From an uncultured Paracoccaceae bacterium (lineage in GTDB: Bacteria; Pseudomonadota; Alphaproteobacteria; Rhodobacterales; Rhodobacteraceae): a stretch of DNA of 64,000 bases. The stretch is from NCBI GenBank assembly GCA_947503935.1, contig CANNFR010000007.1:124001-188000 (forward strand). Direction: 5' to 3'. Below are positions 35,465 to 43,996 of the stretch, piece by piece. Both the position numbers and the translations under genes were made by a program. A model generated the notes under the pieces. The model searched no databases. It was not told the DNA's origin and saw nothing but the letters and a program-made list of their open reading frames with translations. Each line of letters begins with the position of its first letter. Position 1 is the first letter of the stretch.

Positions 35465-36400
35465 TCAGTTCTGAAGCCGCTCGACCAGCTCGACCCGCCG
35501 GTTCAACTGACGCCCGGCGTCGTTTTCGTTTGAGGCCAGCGGCGCCAGCGGCCCGACACCGCCCGATTGCAGACGGCCCGCATCGATCCCGTGCTGATCG
35601 ACCAGCGCGCTGACGATTGCGGCGGCGCGGTCGGCTGATAGTTGCATGTTCATCTCAAACCCGCCGGTATCGTCGGTGTGCCCCACGACATAAAATCTGC
35701 CCTCGCGCGATTGCAGGACCTCGGCGATGGTCTCAAGCGACCCGGTTGAGGAGGGGCGGATGACCGCGCTGCCGGTGTCGAACTGAACGCCGTAGAGAAT
35801 GGCCTTGCCCGCCTCCTCGATCTCGGCGGTCAGCGCTTCGGCTGTGATCTCAACCGTGCCTTCTTCCATGGCGGCGGTGGTCGCCTCTTCCATCATGTAG
35901 AGGGGTTGGTTGCTGCTCATGGTCAGCGTGAAGACGGTTTCCTGCCCGCCTTCCGTGCGGGTGGCCGAAATGTAGTGGCCGGGAAAGATGTTGACCTGCT
36001 GCGCCGCAAGGCTGAAGCCCCTGTCGCTCAGGCGGTTCGCCTCCTGCAAAGCCTTCAGCGCGTTTTGCTGGGGCGAGAATTGCGGCGTTGCGGCATTGAC
36101 CAGGATCGTGAAGCCGGCCTCTTCCAGAGCCCGCTCAAAGCTGCGCTGAATCTCGATCGCCGCCTTGCCCTCGGGCCATCTGAACATCGCCGACCGGAAC
36201 TGCCCCTCGATCTCGGCCGTCTCTGCCTCCTCACCTTCGAGAAGCGTGAAGTAGCCGAGCACGTCGAAGTCGACGGCATATTGCGAGCGGACCGGTTCGG
36301 ACCCCGCGAAAGGCTGCACGATCGTCGGCTCCTGCGCAGTGGCGGGAAGGGCGAATGCGACGGTGGCAACCAGTGCCAGACAAATCTTGTGAAGGCGCAT
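35465..36400 (-). CDS. OmpA-domain exported protein
   Basis: This 311-residue envelope protein has a signal peptide (cleavage near ATA, residue 22), an unassigned N-terminal part to about residue 195, and a C-terminal OmpA-like domain that binds peptidoglycan. The latter shows ILYGVQFDTGSAVIRPSS, VVGHTDDTGGFEMN, LSADRAAAIVSAL and NRRVELV. The ATG at 36400 is preceded by AGAGGA; a second ATG six codons upstream overlaps that site. It is probably a single-gene unit with a long structured upstream region. Confidence 0.9.
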   Translation of the reverse strand: MRLHKICLALVATVAFALPATAQEPTIVQPFAGSEPVRSQYAVDFDVLGYFTLLEGEEAETAEIEGQFRSAMFRWPEGKAAIEIQRSFERALEEAGFTILVNAATPQFSPQQNALKALQEANRLSDRGFSLAAQQVNIFPGHYISATRTEGGQETVFTLTMSSNQPLYMMEEATTAAMEEGTVEITAEALTAEIEEAGKAILYGVQFDTGSAVIRPSSTGSLETIAEVLQSREGRFYVVGHTDDTGGFEMNMQLSADRAAAIVSALVDQHGIDAGRLQSGGVGPLAPLASNENDAGRQLNRRVELVERLQN

Positions 36401-36676
36401 GATCAATTCCTCTCTCATCTGATCGGCATTTCCGTCATCGGATCGGAACCACCTGTTTCAGACTATAGGTGCACCAAAGGCTCTGTTGGTTCAAAAAATG
36501 AGCTTGGTCGTCAAAGGGCGGGGAAGTACCGCGTCGATCCCGGTCATGTTTGCGCCGGGTGTTGCCACAAGCCCGCTTCCCCGCCCTCGGCCGGTACCGA
36601 TCGGTCGCTATGGAATTTGGGGAGCATCGGCCCTGCTGGTGACGCAGGGCCGGGTGCTGCCATATGCAGGTCGGTA
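36401..36676. other. Structured intergenic region (276 bases)
   Basis: No convincing gene is seen. A 12-bp perfect inverted repeat (36515-36526 and 36576-36587; AGGGCGGGGAAG and its complement) encloses 49 bases with a smaller CCCGG/CCGGG hairpin. A second hairpin, GGCCCTGC-N7-GCAGGGCC, lies at 36629-36651, just past the stop of the TerB-domain gene, and may end its transcript. The region forms the leader and promoter zone of the OmpA-domain gene; a small RNA is possible but unsupported. Confidence 0.5.
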
Positions 36677-37498
36677 TCAGATAGAGGTGGCCAGCGCGTC
36701 ACGCTGTTCCGGCGTGACCAGAAGATCGCGGGCCAGCTTGTCGATGAACTCTTTGCCAGGGCCGTCGGCCATCTCGTCCTTGCCGATCACCATCATGGCG
36801 ACGCGCAGAAGCTGGTTGCGCGAAACCTGGTCCAGCCCGGCACCCAGGCCAGTATAGTCAAACGGCGTGGGTTGGTCATTGATGTGATCGATCATGCGGC
36901 GCACCCCGTCAGGATTGACCGGCTGTGACGTGAGATTGCCTGCGATCGCGCAGATGACGCCAACCTCGCGGTCTTCGATCTTGCCATCCGCGCCCGCCGC
37001 GCGGCAGGCGACCTCAAGCACGCGGGCCATGTATTCGGCATGCGCATTATTGACGTTGCCCTGCCCTGCAGACCCCTTGCCACGGCGCAGGAACTTGCCG
37101 CCCAAAATCAGCAGAACCAGACCGCCCCATAGGAACGGTGTCGCCATCTGCATGGTCGAAAGCGATGGCGTGGCCGGTGTATCCGCGGGGATCAGGCCAT
37201 CAGACTTGAGGCCGGCCAGATTGCCTGCATTGACCGAGTAATAGGCGTCGGTATCACAGCGATTGGTGGCCAGCGCATAGCCTTGCGACTGGTACCAGAG
37301 CGGAATGAAGATCGCGTGCCATTTCTTGACGAGGTGGCACAGGGACAACGCGCCAGAACCGTCGGGATCGGGAAGTTGGGTTTCGTGCACCAAGTCCAGA
37401 AATTCTGTCGTGCCACCACCGCCGCGCCCCGCGTCCACCGGTGTGCTTGCTGTCATGAATGCGACTGAGAGAATGATAATCGTGATAAAGTGTCTCAT
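36677..37498 (-). CDS. Membrane protein with cytoplasmic TerB-like domain
   Basis: This 273-residue protein has a signal-type helix (about residues 5-22), a periplasmic segment with two cysteines (LSLCHLVKKWH and TNRCDTDAYY), a transmembrane helix (FLWGGLVLLILGGKFL, near 120) and a C-terminal TerB-like helical domain (EYMARVLEVACRAAGADGKIEDREVGVI). TerB domains bind metal ions and often act in stress or tellurite-resistance systems. The topology suggests a sensor or scaffold that links periplasm and cytoplasm. It starts at 37498, at the first helix. Confidence 0.75.
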   Translation of the reverse strand: MRHFITIIILSVAFMTASTPVDAGRGGGGTTEFLDLVHETQLPDPDGSGALSLCHLVKKWHAIFIPLWYQSQGYALATNRCDTDAYYSVNAGNLAGLKSDGLIPADTPATPSLSTMQMATPFLWGGLVLLILGGKFLRRGKGSAGQGNVNNAHAEYMARVLEVACRAAGADGKIEDREVGVICAIAGNLTSQPVNPDGVRRMIDHINDQPTPFDYTGLGAGLDQVSRNQLLRVAMMVIGKDEMADGPGKEFIDKLARDLLVTPEQRDALATSI

Positions 37499-37644
37499 AC
37501 CCAAAAGCTCCACTGGTCCTTTGAAACGCCTTGGGCCGTGAATGCGGGAAATATGTGTAAAGAATTGGGTAAGATTCGCCATTTCGGCGGCGTTTTCTAG
37601 GCATCACCTGCCCTTCCCTCAGCGGGGCAGGTGACCGGATGGCA

Positions 37645-39033
37645 TCAGGAGTGGATCGGCCCGTCACCGCAGGCAAGCGCGGCTTCGCGCATCGCCTCGG
37701 AAAAAGTCGGATGCGCGTGGCAGGTGCGCGCGAGGTCTTCGGCGGCGGCGCCGAACTCCATCGCCACGCAGACCTCGTGGATCAAATCACCCGCCATGGG
37801 CCCGATCAGGTGGCAGCCGAGGATCCGGTCGGTCTCCTTGTCGGCCAGGATCTTCACGAACCCATCGCCCGCGAAGACAGCCTTAGCGCGTGCATTGCCC
37901 ATGAAGCTGAACTTGCCGACCTTGTAGGCCCGGCCCTCTTCCTTCAGCTGCTCTTCGGTCTGGCCGACACTAGCCACCTCGGGGTGGGTGTAGATCACGC
38001 CGGGGATCACGCCGTAATTCACGTGGCCTTTCTGGCCGGCCAGAATCTCGGCCATCGCCATCCCCTCATCCTCGGCCTTGTGGGCCAGCATCGGCCCTTC
38101 GATCGCATCGCCGATGGCGTAGATGCCTTTGACGTTGGTGGCATAATGCCCATCCGTCGCGATCTGGCCGCGCTTGGTCATCTCGACCCCCAAAGCCTCA
38201 AGGCCAAGGCCGTCGGTATAGGGCTTGCGCCCCGTGGCGACCAGCACGACGTCGGCGTCGATCGTCGCATCGCTGTCATCCTTGCGCAGCTTGTAGGCGA
38301 CCTTGGCCTTGGTCTTGGTCGCCTCGACCTTTTGCACAGCGGCCCCCATGATGAACTTCAGCCCCTGTTTGGTCAGCGTGCGCTGGAAGGTCTTGGAAAT
38401 CTCGGCATCCATGCCCGGTGTGATATGGTCGAGATATTCGACCACCGTCACCTCGGTGCCGAGACGGGCATAGACCGACCCCATCTCAAGCCCGATCACG
38501 CCTGCGCCGATCACCACCATGGTCTTGGGCACTTTGGCCAGTTTCAACGCACCTTCCGAGGTGACCACGACCTTTTCGTCAACCTCGACACCGGGCAGCG
38601 ATGACGGCTCGGACCCCGACGCGATGACGATATGCTTGGCCTCATGCACCTCGTCGCCGACCTTCACCTTGCCAGCCTCGGGGATCGACGCCCAACCCTT
38701 GATCCAGTCGATCTTGTTCTTCTTGAACAGAAACTCGATGCCCTTGGTGTTCTGGCCGATCACGTCGTCTTTGTAGGCCAGCATCTGCTTCCAATCGACC
38801 GAGGGCGATTTGCCCTTCAGGCCCATCTTGGCAAAGTTATGCTCGGCCTCATGCAGCTGGTGGCTGGCGTGCAACAGCGCCTTCGAGGGGATACAGCCGA
38901 TGTTCAGGCACGTGCCGCCCAGCGTTTCACGCCCCTCGACGCAGGCGGTCTTCAACCCGAGCTGCGCGCAGCGAATGGCGCCCACATAGCCGCCGGGGCC
39001 CGAGCCGATGATGATTACGTCGTAGCTTGCCAT
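37645..39033 (-). CDS. lpd: Dihydrolipoyl dehydrogenase (E3)
   Basis: This 462-residue flavoprotein reoxidises the dihydrolipoyl group of 2-oxoglutarate dehydrogenase (and possibly other complexes) with NAD. The FAD site is [15 protein letters not shown], and the redox-active cysteine pair is in [13 protein letters not shown] (Cys residues about 41 and 46). The NAD site is [13 protein letters not shown] near 180, and the C-terminal HAHPTFSEA carries the catalytic His. It is the last enzyme gene of the mdh-suc cluster, separated from sucB by seven small genes. Confidence 0.97.
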   Translation of the reverse strand: MASYDVIIIGSGPGGYVGAIRCAQLGLKTACVEGRETLGGTCLNIGCIPSKALLHASHQLHEAEHNFAKMGLKGKSPSVDWKQMLAYKDDVIGQNTKGIEFLFKKNKIDWIKGWASIPEAGKVKVGDEVHEAKHIVIASGSEPSSLPGVEVDEKVVVTSEGALKLAKVPKTMVVIGAGVIGLEMGSVYARLGTEVTVVEYLDHITPGMDAEISKTFQRTLTKQGLKFIMGAAVQKVEATKTKAKVAYKLRKDDSDATIDADVVLVATGRKPYTDGLGLEALGVEMTKRGQIATDGHYATNVKGIYAIGDAIEGPMLAHKAEDEGMAMAEILAGQKGHVNYGVIPGVIYTHPEVASVGQTEEQLKEEGRAYKVGKFSFMGNARAKAVFAGDGFVKILADKETDRILGCHLIGPMAGDLIHEVCVAMEFGAAAEDLARTCHAHPTFSEAMREAALACGDGPIHS

Positions 39034-39070
39034 GAATGGCTCCTTTATCTGCTGGCAGTGCGTGGGGCTC

Positions 39071-39105
39071 TGCTCTGCCCGAGGATGTTTGGAAACGAGA
39101 AAGAC
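39071..39105 (-). repeat. 35-base intergenic element, copy 1
   Basis: On the plus strand this ends in GGATGTTTGGAAACGAGAAAGAC and matches 60907-60941 closely over its last 26 bases. Both copies begin exactly 7 bases after the stop codon of the minus-strand gene that precedes them (here the MAPEG gene). Confidence 0.6.
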
Positions 39106-39112
39106 ATATGCG

Positions 39113-39505
39113 TCAGATCAGGGCTGCAATCAGCATGGCGATCGTGGCGCCGAAGCCCACGAACCAGATGAGCGACCGCCAGGGCGAAAGGCCGAACGCG
39201 TAGGCCGGAACATAGGCGATGCGGGCGGCAAGGTAGATCCAGGCGCAAGCGGTGGTGACAGGCGTGGACTGGTCGCCAAGCGTGACCACCACGACGGCTA
39301 GAGTGAACAGGATCAGCCCCTCGAAATGGTTGTTCAGCGCGCGTTGCAGGCGGCCGGCAGTGCCGGTCAGCTCGATCTTCCTGTCCCGCGGGCTCATGGC
39401 GGCCTTGGGGCCCACTTGGCGGTTGGCCGTGATGGAATAGGCGGTGAATTGGGCTGCCTGCAGGAGGCCTGCCAACGTGAGGACGGTGAGTTCTGGGGTC
39501 ATCAT
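39113..39505 (-). CDS. MAPEG family membrane protein
   Basis: This 130-residue protein has four hydrophobic helices and matches the MAPEG pattern ([22 protein letters not shown], then [21 protein letters not shown]). Bacterial members include glutathione-linked enzymes and many uncharacterised proteins. Its ATG at 39505 overlaps the stop of the upstream membrane-protein gene (ATGA), so the two are coupled. Confidence 0.88.
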   Translation of the reverse strand: MMTPELTVLTLAGLLQAAQFTAYSITANRQVGPKAAMSPRDRKIELTGTAGRLQRALNNHFEGLILFTLAVVVVTLGDQSTPVTTACAWIYLAARIAYVPAYAFGLSPWRSLIWFVGFGATIAMLIAALI

Positions 39506-39936
39506 GGTTTGCGCAGCTCTCCTGAGCGGATCAGATAGAGGATATAGGCGAGCTGGAGCGCCACAGCAATCGGATGCGTCGTGACCAGACCGATCAGGTA
39601 ACTTGCTGGCGAGTAGGCCACAGGCGTGCCCACCATCTGGGGCAGGATATGGGACAGCAGATAGAGCACGTAAATCCAGAGAGCGGCGGCGCTGCGCAGG
39701 ATGAAAGCCAGCGCGATAGCGACAGGAGCGGTGAACGCGAAGGAAAGGCGTGGCGCCGCTGGCAGGGTGTCGAACCCCTCAACCTCAAGTGCCGAGAGGC
39801 TGTTTTGAAAGCTTTCAATCAGAACTGGCAACACAAGAGCTGCGCCAAGGCATGCATAAACGACGGCGATCCAATAGGCCCAGGTCGAAAGTGCGGTTCT
39901 GCGCCGCGTTGGTGTATCGGTGCCTTGTGAAATCAT
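39502..39936 (-). CDS. Membrane protein of unknown function, paralogue of the gene at 41635
   Basis: From the ATG at 39936 this encodes 144 residues with four hydrophobic helices. I do not recognise the family. The segment AFILRSAAALWIYVLYLL and the end [11 protein letters not shown] closely match the protein encoded at 41635-42063 (AMLLRSGAAVWI and YLVRRTELRRP), so the two are diverged paralogues. It is coupled by a 4-base overlap to the MAPEG gene. A longer start is possible. Confidence 0.65.
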   Translation of the reverse strand: MISQGTDTPTRRRTALSTWAYWIAVVYACLGAALVLPVLIESFQNSLSALEVEGFDTLPAAPRLSFAFTAPVAIALAFILRSAAALWIYVLYLLSHILPQMVGTPVAYSPASYLIGLVTTHPIAVALQLAYILYLIRSGELRKP

Positions 39937-39982
39937 AGAGTTGTGTGACCAGACGGTGGCCTGCAACACTGGCACGGAAATG

Positions 39983-40402
39983 TCATTTCGCGATCGTCTG
40001 AAATGCGCCACGTCGCCAGAGATGGGTGACGAACAATGCCGCAAGCAGGCAGGGTATGAGCAAGATTAAAGTCAGAGCATAGTCGATCGCCAGACTATAG
40101 GAGTGGCTCGAACCAAGGGCCGGAAGCTCCGCCATGATCGCGGCAACCACGACGCCGAACCCAAGCCACGCCAAAGGAACGCTGAGGGTGCTGCGCCGCG
40201 CGGCTGTCTGGCCGAGAAGAAAAAGCATCGCTGCGAAGGCAAGAAACGGCCATCCCGCCAGGTAGCCCCAAGCACTCTGTATCTCCGCGGCCCGACCGAT
40301 TCCGGGGATGATCGAGAAAAGTGCGAACACCACTGCAAGGCGTTTAAACTCGCCCGGGCCTTTATCGAAGAACCAGGCCTCATAGGTGTCGAGGCGGGTC
40401 AT
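39983..40402 (-). CDS. Membrane protein of unknown function
   Basis: This 139-residue protein has four predicted helices and a short N-terminal region beginning TRLDTYEAWFFDKG. The ATG at 40402 is favoured because GGAGGA lies just upstream, overlapping an alternative ATG at 40417. No family is recognised. It is one of a run of small membrane-protein genes between sucB and lpd. Confidence 0.65.
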   Translation of the reverse strand: MTRLDTYEAWFFDKGPGEFKRLAVVFALFSIIPGIGRAAEIQSAWGYLAGWPFLAFAAMLFLLGQTAARRSTLSVPLAWLGFGVVVAAIMAELPALGSSHSYSLAIDYALTLILLIPCLLAALFVTHLWRRGAFQTIAK

Positions 40403-40454
40403 GATCTTGTCCTCCATTTTGAAGGGCCCGGTCGGGCGGTCTGTCTTAGGCCTT

Positions 40455-40997
40455 CTACCATTCGATCACGATCGGAGTACCGTCGGGCACCAGCGACCAG
40501 ATTTCGCGCATCTCTGTATTTGTGACGGCAATACAGCCATTGGTCCAGTCCCACATGCGGTGGAGCGTTCCGAGAAAGCCCCAGCCATTGGCGATACCGT
40601 GGATCATGATGTCGCCGCCGGGGGAGACGCCCTGCGCCTGCGCCCGGGCGATGTCGTCGGCATTGGGGTAGGAGATGTGCAGGCTCAGATGCGCGATCGA
40701 GTTGGGGTTCCGCCAGTCAATGACGTAGGCGCCCTCGGGCGTGCGTTCGTCGCCCTCGCGGCTCTTGTGCCCTTCGGGCGCGGCGCCGAGAGAGACGGGA
40801 TAGCTGCGGATGACCTGACCATCGCGCATCAACTCAAGCCGCCGCTCGGACTTCACGACGCGGATTTCGTCGGCCTGTTCGGCGGTCGCGGCCATGGCGG
40901 GCGGCGTGCCCGAGCCGATACGGGCCATGCCTTGGGTGTAGGCAAAGGCGGCGATTGGAAGGGCCAGCGCGAGAATCAGCAGCAGGCGTGGGGTCAT
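40455..40997 (-). CDS. L,D-transpeptidase (YkuD domain)
   Basis: This 180-residue envelope enzyme is anchored or exported by its N-terminal helix (residues about 3-20). The YkuD domain runs from about 45 to the end, with MIHGIANGW and the catalytic motif WTNGCIAVTN near residues 152-161, where Cys is the nucleophile. Such enzymes make 3-3 cross-links in peptidoglycan or attach proteins to it. The gene overlaps the upstream membrane-protein gene by four bases. Confidence 0.9.
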   Translation of the reverse strand: MTPRLLLILALALPIAAFAYTQGMARIGSGTPPAMAATAEQADEIRVVKSERRLELMRDGQVIRSYPVSLGAAPEGHKSREGDERTPEGAYVIDWRNPNSIAHLSLHISYPNADDIARAQAQGVSPGGDIMIHGIANGWGFLGTLHRMWDWTNGCIAVTNTEMREIWSLVPDGTPIVIEW

Positions 40998-41434
40998 TTC
41001 ATGCGCGCGGGACGACCCGCTTTCTCAGGGCCTTGGATGATACGTAGGATCAGGCCAGCCCATAGCACCAGAACCGCTATGCTGACGGGCGTTATAAAAC
41101 GAATTGTGTCGTCAGCCACGATGCGGCCGGTGAGCGCGTCACTGATTACCTCCGTGACGACGATTGAGCATACAACCGTCAAGACCATCATCGGTATAAG
41201 CGGTGCGAATGCGGTAAAAGCCATAACACCAAGGAAGAACAGAACGATTGCCCATCTTTCGGTCACCGTGGTCAGGAAAGACTGGGGAGAGCTTGAGGCG
41301 AAGTTCTCAATGCGATGCGCCTCGGCGAGCGCGAAGTATGCGGCCAATAGGAACAAAAGCAGCGCCACAATCGTGAAGGCCGGTTTGGGCCGGATCACTA
41401 TCCACTTCAGCCATTTCACGTTCGTTGACACCAT
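40994..41434 (-). CDS. Membrane protein of unknown function
   Basis: This 146-residue protein has four hydrophobic helices. Its stop overlaps the start of the L,D-transpeptidase gene (ATGA), so the two are made together. The N-terminus is basic (KWLKWIVIRPKPAF) and no motif is recognised. Start assignment is weak because no clear Shine-Dalgarno sequence precedes 41434. The 200 bases upstream, to 41634, hold no gene that I can support. Confidence 0.6.
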   Translation of the reverse strand: MVSTNVKWLKWIVIRPKPAFTIVALLLFLLAAYFALAEAHRIENFASSSPQSFLTTVTERWAIVLFFLGVMAFTAFAPLIPMMVLTVVCSIVVTEVISDALTGRIVADDTIRFITPVSIAVLVLWAGLILRIIQGPEKAGRPARMK

Positions 41435-41634
41435 TGATTGAAGCGGGACTTACCGCGTTTTTACTGGCTTAATCGCTTGGAGGTCCAGCAGCACCTTGCT
41501 TGGAGGATGTGTGGGAGAGAGTGTCGCTTGGTCCTTTGCTGTCGTGTTGTGAAGACAAGGCGCGCGATAAGACAAGGGCCGGCCAAGGCGGCGGCCAACA
41601 GCCATAGGGTGCGATCTTTCGGCGGGGCTTGGTC

Positions 41635-42063
41635 TCATGGCCGCCGCAACTCGGTGCGCCGGACGAGGTACCAGAAGACGCCACCGCCGACGGCAAGGCA
41701 GATTGCGACAAAGGCAAGCAGCAGGGCTTTCGCGCCGAAGGGCATAGAGGGGTCTGCCCACATCGGAATGAGAAGCACCAATGTTGTTTGGAAGGCGAGC
41801 AGCCCTGCGATCCAGACCGCAGCGCCAGAGCGTAGGAGCATTGCAACCGCGATGACGATCAGTGTCAGAGGTGTGGACATCGCAGTTAGGAGAGCGGCCA
41901 AGTGAACCGCCCTGCCTGCGCCCACAGTCGCGTCCGCAATCTGGTCGTAATAGAAATCGCCGATGCGGACCGCCGCCGCCGAAAACAGCAGAATGGTAAG
42001 GCGATAGACCCAGCGGGAGAACGTGGTGCGTTTGGAGGGGGCGGTGGAGGTGACTTCGGTCAT
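41635..42063 (-). CDS. Membrane protein of unknown function, paralogue of the gene at 39502
   Basis: This 142-residue protein begins at ATG 42063 with a short charged leader (TEVTSTAPSKRTTFSRW) and four helices. It shares the LLRSGAAVWI segment and the RTELRRP ending with the protein at 39502-39936. The family is unknown. A longer frame to 42201 is open but lacks a ribosome binding site and begins in a structured stretch. Confidence 0.65.
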   Translation of the reverse strand: MTEVTSTAPSKRTTFSRWVYRLTILLFSAAAVRIGDFYYDQIADATVGAGRAVHLAALLTAMSTPLTLIVIAVAMLLRSGAAVWIAGLLAFQTTLVLLIPMWADPSMPFGAKALLLAFVAICLAVGGGVFWYLVRRTELRRP

Positions 42064-42229
42064 GTCAGATGCTGCCGGAACCGTTCGGGTGTATGGCGGG
42101 TAGCTGCGGCGTGCAGCGCCGCAGCGGGGACCAGAGCGTGCGAGATTTGGGTATGGTCGATCGATGTTCTCAACCGACCCCATGCCGTGTTCGAACCGCA
42201 ACGCCGACGCGTTGTGCGGGAAGGCCGAC

Positions 42230-42250
42230 GCCCCGGCTCAGGGCCGGGGC
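42230..42250. repeat. Hairpin in the gap between small genes
   Basis: GCCCCGGC-N5-GCCGGGGC forms a perfect 8-bp stem in the 247-base gap 42064-42310. A second stem, GCTGCGGC with GCCGCAGC, lies near 42103-42125. The first resembles the palindrome at 3994-4014 in size. No T run follows; transcript end protection or partial termination past the cysteine-motif gene is possible. Confidence 0.5.
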
Positions 42251-42310
42251 GACGAGAGAAGAGGAGGCGGGGTTTGGGCATGTCAGGGGGTCATGGGCAG
42301 ATCACCCTTC

Positions 42311-42778
42311 CTACTTGGTGCTATCAGTTTTGTTGGTCTGAAGAATTGGTCGACCTGCGATCTGGCGCTGCCCAACAATGCGGATCGCGTAGCTGCCTGA
42401 AGCCCAGGCCATAACGACTCGATAGCACGTGTCACAAATCCATTCGCGCGTGTTCTCGGGAGACCTTATTGCACTGTGTCCATCCCAGACCCTGCCAGAC
42501 TTGATCGTCATCGGAACGCCTTCGCCAGGATCGTCGGCTATCCAGCACAAAGTTCCCTTGCCGTCATCATCACTTTTCCGGAATACTGCCCAGCACAATG
42601 TGCAATGGTCATGGTCCCAAAGTTCATCTGGCGCGACGTAGCGTGCGCGCTTCAAGGTCGGCAAAGGGGTGTTCTCGGAAAGACAACCCCACCGCATATC
42701 TAGTGCTTCGAGGACATAGGTGATGTCCTCGCCTGACTCAGGGTCGATTATAGGCGCTATCTTAACGATGGTTCGCAA
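42311..42778 (-). CDS. Cysteine-motif protein of unknown function
   Basis: This protein of up to 155 residues has CTLCW near residue 59 and CDTCY near 115, plus an isolated cysteine in GTLCW, so a zinc-ribbon-like site formed by separated knuckles is likely. The frame opens at a TTG directly after the sucB stop; if that start is not used, the next ATG is 27 codons in. It is AT-richer than sucB. Position suggests co-transcription with sucB. Confidence 0.6.
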   Translation of the reverse strand: MRTIVKIAPIIDPESGEDITYVLEALDMRWGCLSENTPLPTLKRARYVAPDELWDHDHCTLCWAVFRKSDDDGKGTLCWIADDPGEGVPMTIKSGRVWDGHSAIRSPENTREWICDTCYRVVMAWASGSYAIRIVGQRQIAGRPILQTNKTDSTK

Positions 42779-43993
42779 TCACAAATCCATCAACAATCGC
42801 CGCGGGTCTTCCAGCGCCTCTTTCACGCGCACGAGGAACGTCACCGCGCCCTTGCCGTCGACGATCCGGTGGTCGTAGCTGAGGGCAAGGTACATCATCG
42901 GGCGGGCGACGATTTGGCCGTTCACGACCATGGGCCGCTCCTGGATCTTGTGCATGCCGAGGATGCCCGATTGCGGGGGGTTGAGGATGGGCGAACTCAT
43001 CAGCGAGCCATAGACCCCACCGTTTGAGATGGTGAAGGTGCCGTTCTGCATTTCGGCCATGCTGAGCTTGCTGTCGCGCGCGCGGGCGCCCAGTTCGTTG
43101 ATCTTCTTCTCGATCGCGGCAAAGCTCATCTGGTCGGCGTCGCGGACGACCGGCACGACCAGGCCCGTGGGCGTGCCGACGGCGATGCCCATGTGGACGA
43201 AGTTCTTGTAGACGACATCGGTTCCGTCGATCTCGGCATTGACTTCCGGAACCTCGCGGAGCGCGTGGACGCAGGCCTTGGTGAAGAACGACATGAAGCC
43301 CAGCTTGACGCCGTGCTTTTTCTCGAAGAGCTCTTTATATTCCTTGCGCAGCTCCATGATCGCGCCCATATCGACCTCGTTATAGGTGGTCAGCATGGCG
43401 GCGGTGTTCTGCGCGTCCTTCAGGCGGCGCGCGATGGTCTGGCGAAGGCGGGTCATCTTGACCCGTTCCTCGCGGGCGCTGTCCTCGGCGGCGACCGGCG
43501 CGCGGGGGGCTGACGGGGCCTCGGCCTGCGGTGTGGCGGATGACAGCGCCTTTTGCACGTCTTCCTTCATGATCCGGCCATCGCGGCCCGAGCCCTGGAC
43601 CTGATCGGGCGAAAGGCCAGCCTCGGCCATCGCTTTCTTGGCCGAGGGTGCATCCTCGACATCGGCTTTTGCGGAAGCAGAGGGTGCCGGGGCCGGCTGG
43701 GGAGCCGCTTCGGCCTCGGGCTTGGGCTCTTCTTTCGGTGCGGGTGCGGCGCCCTCACCCTCGGCGATGGTCGCCAGAAGGGCGTCGACGCCGACGGTTG
43801 AGCCTTCTTGGGCAACGATCTCGCCCAGCGTTCCGGCAACGGGCGAGGGGACCTCGACCGTCACTTTGTCGGTCTCCAACTCGCACAGCATCTCGTCCAC
43901 CGCGACGGCATCGCCGGGCTTCTTGAACCAGGTGGCGATAGTGGCTTCGGTAACGCTTTCCCCCAAGGTGGGCACGCGGACTTCGGTAGACAT
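42779..43993 (-). CDS. sucB: 2-oxoglutarate dehydrogenase E2, dihydrolipoyl succinyltransferase
   Basis: This 404-residue core subunit transfers the succinyl group to CoA. The N-terminal lipoyl domain carries the lipoyl-lysine in [12 protein letters not shown] (about residue 43). An Ala/Pro/Glu-rich linker follows, then the E1/E3-binding domain ([25 protein letters not shown], about 115-140), a second linker, and the catalytic domain ending with the active-site motif [11 protein letters not shown] (His about 376). It starts 3 bases after the sucA stop. Confidence 0.97.
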   Translation of the reverse strand: MSTEVRVPTLGESVTEATIATWFKKPGDAVAVDEMLCELETDKVTVEVPSPVAGTLGEIVAQEGSTVGVDALLATIAEGEGAAPAPKEEPKPEAEAAPQPAPAPSASAKADVEDAPSAKKAMAEAGLSPDQVQGSGRDGRIMKEDVQKALSSATPQAEAPSAPRAPVAAEDSAREERVKMTRLRQTIARRLKDAQNTAAMLTTYNEVDMGAIMELRKEYKELFEKKHGVKLGFMSFFTKACVHALREVPEVNAEIDGTDVVYKNFVHMGIAVGTPTGLVVPVVRDADQMSFAAIEKKINELGARARDSKLSMAEMQNGTFTISNGGVYGSLMSSPILNPPQSGILGMHKIQERPMVVNGQIVARPMMYLALSYDHRIVDGKGAVTFLVRVKEALEDPRRLLMDL

Positions 43994-43996
43994 GGT

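Noticed and set aside
41438-41905. A 155-codon plus-strand frame in the gap before the small membrane-protein gene
   Set aside because: It overlaps the clear membrane protein at 41635-42063 on the other strand, is Arg-rich and has no ribosome binding site.
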